Positions 37,758 to 47,100 of a stretch of 64,000 nucleotides of DNA are shown here, piece by piece. A program made the translations under genes and the position numbers. Numbering within the stretch: position 1 is the stretch's first letter; every line of letters starts with the position of its first letter. The notes beneath the pieces are model-generated. The model was given only the letters and a program-made list of their open reading frames with translations, was not told the DNA's origin and searched no databases. Source of the DNA: Hermatobates lingyangjiaoensis (lineage: Eukaryota; Arthropoda; Insecta; Hemiptera; Hermatobatidae); the NCBI GenBank assembly GCA_026182355.1, contig JAPFBL010000068.1:7725001-7789000 (forward strand). Direction: 5' to 3'.

Positions 37758-40700
37758 GATCAATAAAAAGATTTCACATAAACACGTGAAAAAACAATCA
37801 ATGATCTCTTCCCAACAATCAGTTGGGTTTTTGACTCTGACGAAGACCGCTTGTTACGGTTGAAAGATCTTAGTCTTGTTTTCCCATTTCTTATTGTGGT
37901 TTGATCATTGATATATGATCAAATAACATTGATTGTTATTTCACGTATTCAATGAAGTTTAATGAAGATAGAGGAACGTAGAGAATTAAAAACACACACC
38001 TACAGTCTCAAATCTTTGGTATGTACCGTCTTCAGAAGAGATAACAGTAAATATAAGCAGGAAATCGTGAAGAGGTAACAGTAAGTGCACTGGTACAGAG
38101 AAGGTTGAAGACCGTTTGTCTCTAATTCTTGGTTGGTCTCCAAAGGTCTCTGTACCAGTTCACTTGGTTTCCCTCTATTATCTCTTCTGAAGACAGTTGG
38201 AATTTAAATTAGAGACTGGAAGTGTGAGATTTTAATTTTTCTAAGTTTCTATAACTACATTTGTCCGTTTCGGATCATATTTTCATCGAAGAAGAATATA
38301 TGTATAAGAGTATATATCGAAAAGAGTATCATCAATTTATTTCATCTGTCACCGAAGGGACTTGTGTTGAGCTAGTAACAATAATGATTTAATTAATAAT
38401 TAATAATGATGATATCAATATTTTTTAAGCGGAATAAAAATTAGATATATAATATTAATGCGAAATGTAATTTTAATTAAATAATAAAATAAAAGTTATT
38501 TAACTTGAAGCGTTGAAAGAATATCTGTTTATCACACAGTATTGTTTCCTATTTAATAAATGCATATCACATTTCATGAATAACATATTTAAAATTCATC
38601 AAACAAGCTAACCTTGTCGACCATATTCGTTCACTTCCCCTATCAGATATCACTTGAAGAATTGAACTCTACGACATCCAACCAGAAGAATAAGAATCCT
38701 GGTCATTAACTATCTACATAACAGCCGTAAGTATCTTATTCCACTCTAAGAAATAATTGCTGCCTAAATCATTGCATAAGTAGTATACTCTACCTCGAGA
38801 ATAGTAACCGCAGGATATGTAACCGTACGAATGGTGACCCCAGGACATACCAACTGCAGAATTAATACTTGAAAATATCCCACCTGAAGAATAGTCACCG
38901 GGGGGTATCCAAACTAAAGAACTACTTCAAGTATTACCACATGAGAATAGACATTCTCAAATTATTGACCGTGAAATCATTGATTTTGATCACATATGAA
39001 GAATGTTGAAGATAGGATATATTGCTGATGATGCTTTAGATGACCAAGTTCATATTCTGACAAATGGAGGCAGAAATAAATAAATAATAAAATAAAAATT
39101 GTTTCTTTAGAATTGGCACTTTGCTGTCGATGTAGCGTCTTAAGTTGACAACACACTTGATTATTGGAGGCATATTGAATAGTTTTAAAAGAGTGGAGGG
39201 ATTAATCCTCGAATCTGTTCCACGTTATAAAACTGTCCACTCCCACATTAATCAGCATGACACCAGACCAAACTCAAACTCTACATATTCAGAGTTGATA
39301 ATTGATACGAATTTCTAGGTCATAATGTTAAATTGTGTCTAAGAATATTGTTTATTAACACCTTGAAACAAGTTAAATATTCAATAACTTACATGTGTCA
39401 AAAAGTCAAATGTAAAACTTACATTTGCCAAAAACAAAGACAGAGTGGTCTTCATGTTGACGAAAGGACAAGAGAGAGAGAGAAGCATGGAGGAGTGAAG
39501 AGAAAACGGAGAGATTTTCTTTTTTGGTGGGCGACAACAGATATTTCATGAACTGTTGTTGTGTTGGAGGCCGCATTTAGTGGAATTATTAGTAAGGAGG
39601 GTAACTGTTTGGTTTGCGAAGTCTTTAAGTTGTTCGCTCAGCCATTAGCATGGAGAGTGCCGTTACTACAATGTGTTATTGTTCCTTATTGACTAAAGTT
39701 CATTTGTCTTAATTCCGAAATTCAAGTGGAACTTGAAGGAGCACAAGGAAAGGACAGCGGACCAAGTCTGAAAAAGTCAACTCTTGGTTCAAGTGAATAT
39801 TAACTAAACGTTTGACTTCAGTAAGTTGTAAGTTTTCTTTTGTTTTTTGTTTTTTCGTTTGCTTTTTTTTTATTGCTTGTAAAGGAATAATAATAAATTT
39901 CTAAATACATTTGTAAATCCTTATCCATCTGATTGTAATTTAAATTCTATTTTTTTTTTTAACAAAATAAAGTAGGATATTGATTAAGTTAGAAGGGTAC
40001 ATTAAAAAACTCTGGGCTGTAACAGTTGTGATGTTGAGCCGATCACAACAGTCGCATGATATATTGCTATATGTTTATTAGTCTTTCATTCCTGGTGATA
40101 GTACATATAGTAATTGGTCCAATTATCAATATACACGCATACCTTTGTATATCACACCACTCATGCATAGTGGTAGTGGTATCATATCATAGTATAACTA
40201 CATCAATAACAACATTTTTGGAAAACCAAAGAGAAGATTTCGTGTTACGAAATAATTTCTTACAGGAGAACATGGCCTTTTCTCCAATAGCCAGGGGATC
40301 TCTTATATAATTTATCTGACCTCCTTCTATATTGAAGATTTTTAAGACAACATTTCTCATTTAAAACGTGCAAATATTTCTATTTTGTCTGAAAAATGTC
40401 AGAAACATGTAAGAAAAAATGTTATAACATAATTTTTAATATAAAATTTAGAATAATTTCTCTTTCTATTTTCAAGAATATTTTCAATTTTGAATTATGT
40501 GTTACATTTTTAGTCTTTATAAAATTATTATACTGGGTATTTTATGGCTTGCTAGTATTTTTTAAAAAAATCACTTTTCTTTCCCTTTCTCAAAAATCAT
40601 AAAAATCCATTTTACTCTGAGCGAGTGATATATTTTTCCTGTGAGCTGTACTCTGTTATAAGTTTGCTCTAAATGTATATTGAGAAAATATATATTAGTA

Positions 40701-43700
40701 ATTAGCCAGTTTTGCATACTCAAATCAAATTCAAAGCCGGCTTTTCATAATAATAGTTATTAGACTAGAATAGTGAAAAAACTATATAGTTATCAACAAC
40801 ATAATAGATCTTACATCTATTATATCTATCAAGAACATCTGATATTAAGTGTTGTACAAGAGTACAACATATAGATTGATTAGAGCTTTTATTAGACAAA
40901 CCCATGATACCATGAAAAGAATCAGAAATTATATATGTTTGATATGTTCTATTGGAGTTGATTTTTTACATATACGAATTTTATTCTTCTTACATCTTAT
41001 ATAAGTCATTAAATTATTTTCAAATTCCTTGATTATACCTCTAAACATCAATTTTATTTCAGTGGATTCACTCAAAAGTTTCTAAGTTTATGTAAACAAA
41101 TACGACAAGTATAGCAAGAAAACCATTAGTCCAGGATCAATATTCAGTTTTTATAGCTTTATTCCTTTTTTCGTCATTAAAATGTCATGAATTTTTTTAT
41201 AAATCGTTAATTTCTGGAGAATATTCATTGTTTTTTAATGAGCTGTTTAGATTCTAAAAAACCTTTTCAGAAAACGGAAAATGTACTCTAACGCCCCTTT
41301 GGTAAATGTAATTTTCAAATAAATTACCTGAACTCATCCTCTACATAAAGTTCTATTTTTAAGTATAATTCCATTTTGATTGAATTATAAGTCAGAATTT
41401 TTACATTTTATGAAAAAAATATTTCCTGTACTTATAAAAATCTAACGATGTTTTCATTTATTTTGTTGTAGCCTCCGAGATAATGCCTAACATTTATGAC
41501 TCTAGAATTAGTAGTCTAGGAGAAACAAATGTTGTGTAAAAACACATTTTTGGCCAAAAAAGTGACTTTCCCATCATGCATAATACTCCCAAACTATACA
41601 GCACATCTACACTATGAGGGTCATTTTTATTTATTATATCAATTTGATTCATCATAGTTGACCCTAGAGTGACCACAAACTTTAGATACACACTCACCCA
41701 CCCACACACAGACATATCGAAAAAACTCCATAAATCAACCTTTGGGACCTCAAAAAATGTAATTCCTTCAAGATCTCGAAATCGATTTTTTTCACGATCA
41801 CTATACTTTACTTATAGTAAAGTAACAATATGAGTTTTGTTTTCGTAATAAATTTTGTTGTGAACTTAGGAAAAGAAATATTTGTGTTTTCAAACGAACT
41901 ATCCAAATGTAATTTTGAACCCGCAGAGACTATATTTAGGGACGTTAGCATGTATAAGATTTGCATTTTCACATGATCATTACGAGTCATTGCAAGAATT
42001 GAAATTTGAACATCCGGTACAAGTGAACACCCCAAACCACTTGTCTGCACCTGACACGAACCAATTATTAACTGGCAATTTTGTTTAAGAAGCTAGCTAC
42101 TTAATCTTTGTATCAGGTGCCAGGGTAGCCAGAAACGTGTTTGTCTCTGGTCTGGTAGATCTGGAGCCCAATAGCCATTCTGGCTTCGATTTATTCACGC
42201 AGAAGGTGAAAAAAATGTGAGCACGTCGTCCCTGAGTGAAGATGTTAAACCACTGGTCCCAAGCCTGTATGATGTCATCAGCTACTCATTAAAGATACCT
42301 GCTCTAAATACAATTGAGTTAGGCAAAATTATTTAGGACTCCCAATGTAGAAAGTTTATTGTGCGGTATCACAGAGAGTCTGTCGTGGCACTGCCACTAC
42401 AACATGACCTAACCTATCTTTTTTATGAAATATTACCTATTTAAAAAGTCCATCCTACCCATTGGCATCCATCAATTTGTTTTTGTAATTTATTGAAATA
42501 TGTATTACTCCCAACATAACCTGGAGGTTGTTATACAAAATTAACTCTCAGTCCAATTCTAAAAGGAGCAAAGTTTTTTTAGATAACTGTCTGGATAAAT
42601 GTTTATCTACTACATGAGGTTGCCGATCTGACACACATAGGTGGATGTATGTCAGATCCAGTTTTAACAGGATAATATGAACATAATATCAATAAGATAT
42701 AAAATACAAAATATGATTAACAATATTTGCATAATCTTAAGATGAGGAAAAAACCAGAAGCAAACAAATCTTTTTCTAAAAGTATTTCTCTGTTTATATA
42801 TAGTTCAACATGAATAAAGAACTGACTCTTCGGAATGACAAATATTTATATTCTCATATTGTTGGCTTCAACCGTCATCAGGAGAAGAAAGTAAGAGGGT
42901 TCAAGCGCACCAATGCAAAAACTGTTTAAAAGATTTCCTGTTATATACATGTCTTCTTAAACGACCTGCTTATTATCATATTAATATATTTCTTCAACCA
43001 TCCTTTTATTTTTCTTATATTAAAACTTTGAAATTAGAAAGATGGCTAAATAAATATATTCATGTGATAATAAGTAGGTCATTCAACAAAACAAATAAAA
43101 AATTTATAAAATGAGAATGGTGTAATTTATGCAAATCGGTTGCAAAAAATTTTTGAAGTATTCTCTATAGAGTAGTAATGCCATTTTTATAACAAATTGT
43201 TTTTCCAGATAGCTTCTTTTTCTCTAATAATCAATCAATTAAATATTAACCGGAGAATATAATTAATTACAAAGAAGATTACGAAATAAAATGAGTTATG
43301 TGAAATATTCTCAGGTGTATCATTGATGAAGGTGCAAATCACAGTGGTGCACTTGTATCAGATTACCTCACGGGAAAGAGTGTGCCAAGGATATCTGGTT
43401 GACACTGCTGATCATTATCACAAAATTATAATAGCCGTTGACAGACTTCATGTAGCATTGAAATTAAAAAGTTCTACAACTTATTTCTGTTCTAAATAGC
43501 ATCAAAATGAAAATCAAACTACACAGGAATAGAATAACCTGCACAAGTTTTTTCACACTAATATGAATCGACCATGGTGGATTTCAACTTTTCCTTATGA
43601 ATGGTTTAGGGTCTGAAAAATTCTCATTATACCCTATTACTAGTTAGTTGTAGTTATTTATTATTAAAATCATAAGAACTTATTAAACCTTGATTATTAA

Positions 43701-44164
43701 ATTATTTTCCTGTCTGTTGATGCGTCTGGATCAAATTTTGCAATCAATATTTGGCTTGTTTAGCTAAAACCAGTCTTGCAAAAATTCATTGTTCAAGCCA
43801 ATGGAAGCTAAACTAGTTGGTCCAGAATAAGTGATCATCAAGGGTCTCTACCTCTGTTTTTTTATGCATATTAAATCCAATTGTAAATCCTTTCTTTTGC
43901 TTTTTGAGGTTTGAAGATAAAATCTTGTATGACCTATAAAATGACTGTTTACTTTCCTTTTCGACTAACAGTCCTCTAAGTAAATGATTTTCATCTATTC
44001 TCACAATAATGGAACGTTTGTGGTGGGAATCACTTTCGGTAAGTAATGAAACTCAGAAAAAGACTGGTCAGATTGTCTTTCAATGTAGAATAACCTCTCT
44101 TTATGTGGAGAGTCAAGAAGGAAAACACCAATCCTCAAGCAAAGAAAAGGTTTTCAACATAACT

Positions 44165-44198
<34 letters not shown>

Positions 44199-47100
44199 AT
44201 ATATATATATGAACAATAATCAAAATAACACTTGATGTAATAGATGGATTCATTTATATATATATAAATTCAAACAATGCATCAACCGTTTGATAGAATA
44301 GGTGCATTATTTAATCAGGATTCGTCCAATTTTATTGCGAATAATCAAAATCTCGTTGCCACCGTTTCGGTTTTATATTAAAACCTTTTTCATAGGCCTA
44401 CAAACAACGGAAAATATGTGATTTCTTATTATCCTTTGTCTGTAAACATTTAGAAAAGGTTATAAAGTAAAACCGAAAGTCGGCAACGAGAGTTTGATTT
44501 TTGAACCTAGAAAATTGACCGAATCCTGATTACAAAATACACCTATATATATGTCTATGATCAAACCACAATATGAAAATGGGAGAACAAGACTAGGATC
44601 TTTCAACCGCAACAAGCGGTTTTCGTCAGAGTTAAAAACTCAACTGAAACACTAGATGCACGACACATCTGGTGAGGGGTTGAGAAGAGTGGGAGGGAAG
44701 AGTGGTATTTTAAAAGGAATATATATATATATATATATATATTCCTTTAAAAGGAATACACCTATATATATATATATTTGTGTACAATGGCAGCAGGTCT
44801 TCCCTTAAGCATATGTTATTAAAATAAGCAGCAGCTTCTGCATTGACCAGTTTCTTGTTGACACTCTATAAAAGCAAAACTTTTGCTAACCTTCTTTGGA
44901 AGCTACCAGAGTCTCAACGCAAAGTGATACGAAAACTAGAGAGTGTCAACAAGAAACTGGTCAATGCAGAAGCTGCTGCTTATTTTAATAACATATATAT
45001 ATGTCGACCGTGGGACAGATATATAACATAAAACGAATTAATCGGGATGCTGTCAGTTTTTTCTACTTCCAATCAAACTCTCATTACCAATCAAACAGGC
45101 AATTAAAAAAAGCTAAGATTTTTCAATCGAAGCAAGTAGTCTTCGTCAGAGTTAAACGATTTGACTCTGACGAAGACTGCAGCTTTCGTTTGAAAGATAT
45201 TAAACTTTTTTCTGATTCCTTACTGTGATTAGACGTTGATTTTTATTCACGTGTTTGTTGTTAATCTTATTATATATATATTTATATGTACATGTCTGGT
45301 GTGTGTGTATGTTATACCAACATCTTTATGTCTAAAATTCTTTGACAAATACTTTAGAGTAGTTCAGCAGAAAAGCGTTTACTAATGTAGGAGCTGCTGT
45401 TAACTTTTAACACAATATGTTTGAGAGAGTGCTGCCATCGTACACTAAATAAATAAATATATATATAATTAAAGTTACAACTAGTAAACACATAAAACAG
45501 ACTAACTCTCATGATTCTCAATAATTTCAGCTTTGTGCCGTATTCAAGATAGGATAAGAAGAAAACAAGAAGAAATACTAAGATCTTTCAACCGTAACAA
45601 GCGGTCATCGTCAGAGTCAAAAACCCGACTAAAACACTTGATGCAGAAACATCTGGTGAAACATTTTAGTCTTTTTCCTCCATTTCATATTGTAGTTTGA
45701 TCATTTATATATATACTATTTGTTAAGATGTTTTTAAATTAGAAATGACAAATGTCCATTGTTTTTGTTTTTTTGTTAGTTTATAGCCCTGAGGACGTCT
45801 TAAAATAAAGACGAAACGTTGGCAAAAAGGTGATTCCATATATTTAACCTGACCAAATTCCGAGAAGAAGAAAAAGTGTTTGTTAATAATTTGTGGTCAA
45901 GAAACAGTACCGTATTATATATATATAACATCTAAACAACAGTGAGACCTCTTGTTTTGGTTGAAAGAGCTTAGTCATTTTTCTGATTTCCATATTTTGG
46001 TCTTAAATAGTACTTATAAGTAATATATATGTATATTACTAATCAATGATCAAACCACAATAAGAAAATGGGAAAGCAAGACTAAGATCTTTCAACCGTA
46101 ACAAGCGGTCTTCGTCAGAGTCAAAAACCCAACTGAGTTTGGGTTTTTGACTCTGACGAAGACCGCTTGTTACGGTTGAAAGATCTTAGTCTTGCTTTCC
46201 CATTTTCTTATTGTGGTTTGATCATTGATTGTTATTTCACGTGTTTATGTGAAATCTTTTTATGTATATTACTAAATATATAAAAGTATCGACCGTGGAA
46301 TAGAAACAAAACTAAAGTTTATCGGGACTCGGTCAGTTCTTCAGGTACAAATTAAACTCTCAATGCCAGCGTTTCGGTTTTTATTTAAAACCTTTTTCAT
46401 AGGCAGAAGTATAAATTTTGAAGCGGAAAAACTAAGTATTACATTACAAATTATTTTACAAAGAAAAATAGTCCATGAATTTCAACAACAACTAGACTAG
46501 CTGTGTCACGTTCATTCAAACTACAGAGTTGTTGTTGAAATTCACAGACTATTTTTCTTTGTAAAATAATTTGTAATGTAATACTTAGTTTTTCTGTTTC
46601 AAAATTTATAATCCTGCTACGAAAAAGGTTTTAAATAAAAACTGAAACGTTGGCATTGAGAGTTTAATTTAAACCTGAAGAATTGACCGAGTCCCGATAA
46701 ACTTTAGTTTTGTATATATTTATATAAATATAAATAATAAATTACATTATTTAATATTATATGTAATATATATTCTTATATAATATATATTATATATAAC
46801 ATAATATTTATACTATATACATATATTATATATTTGTGTGTAATTTAAGATATGAAAAATGTGGTGCAACCACACTTCGTACAAAACAATGACTATGCTC
46901 GATATTTCGAATAGAGGCCAAACATCACGAGAGGATGATGAAGTGGGTGAGATTTATTGAGTCTGCCTAATAAATGAACAAAATGTTTTAAAGTCTCCTT
47001 CAACGATTTATTAGAGAACGTTCTCAATTTCCTTGACGACGAATTACCTTAAAAGGCAATTATTATAACTTTTTTTCCTCTCTCCTTTTATTATTTTGTA

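Larger units (their letters stand above)
46041..46230. repeat. Near-perfect palindrome with two hammerhead-like motifs
   Basis: Arms 46041-46134 and about 46139-46230 match almost base for base, with a tiny centre (CAACTGAGTTTG). Each arm holds an intact AGAUCU-class motif. Tips are ATCAATGATCAAACCACAAT. Shorter or decayed versions lie at 37780-37910, 49852-49985, 54645-54790 and 59628-59735. Confidence 0.85.

Noticed and set aside
38648..38970. CRISPR-like periodicity
   Set aside because: Units lack a constant repeat and distinct spacers; the setting is eukaryotic.
39333..39551. 72-codon plus open frame with a basic R/K-rich end
   Set aside because: GAGAGA low-complexity drives the basic part; no splice context or family resemblance.
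39545..40035. Possible solo LTR (TGTTGTTG ... TGTAACA, AATAAA inside)
   Set aside because: No target duplication, no second copy and no LTR-element coding in the window.
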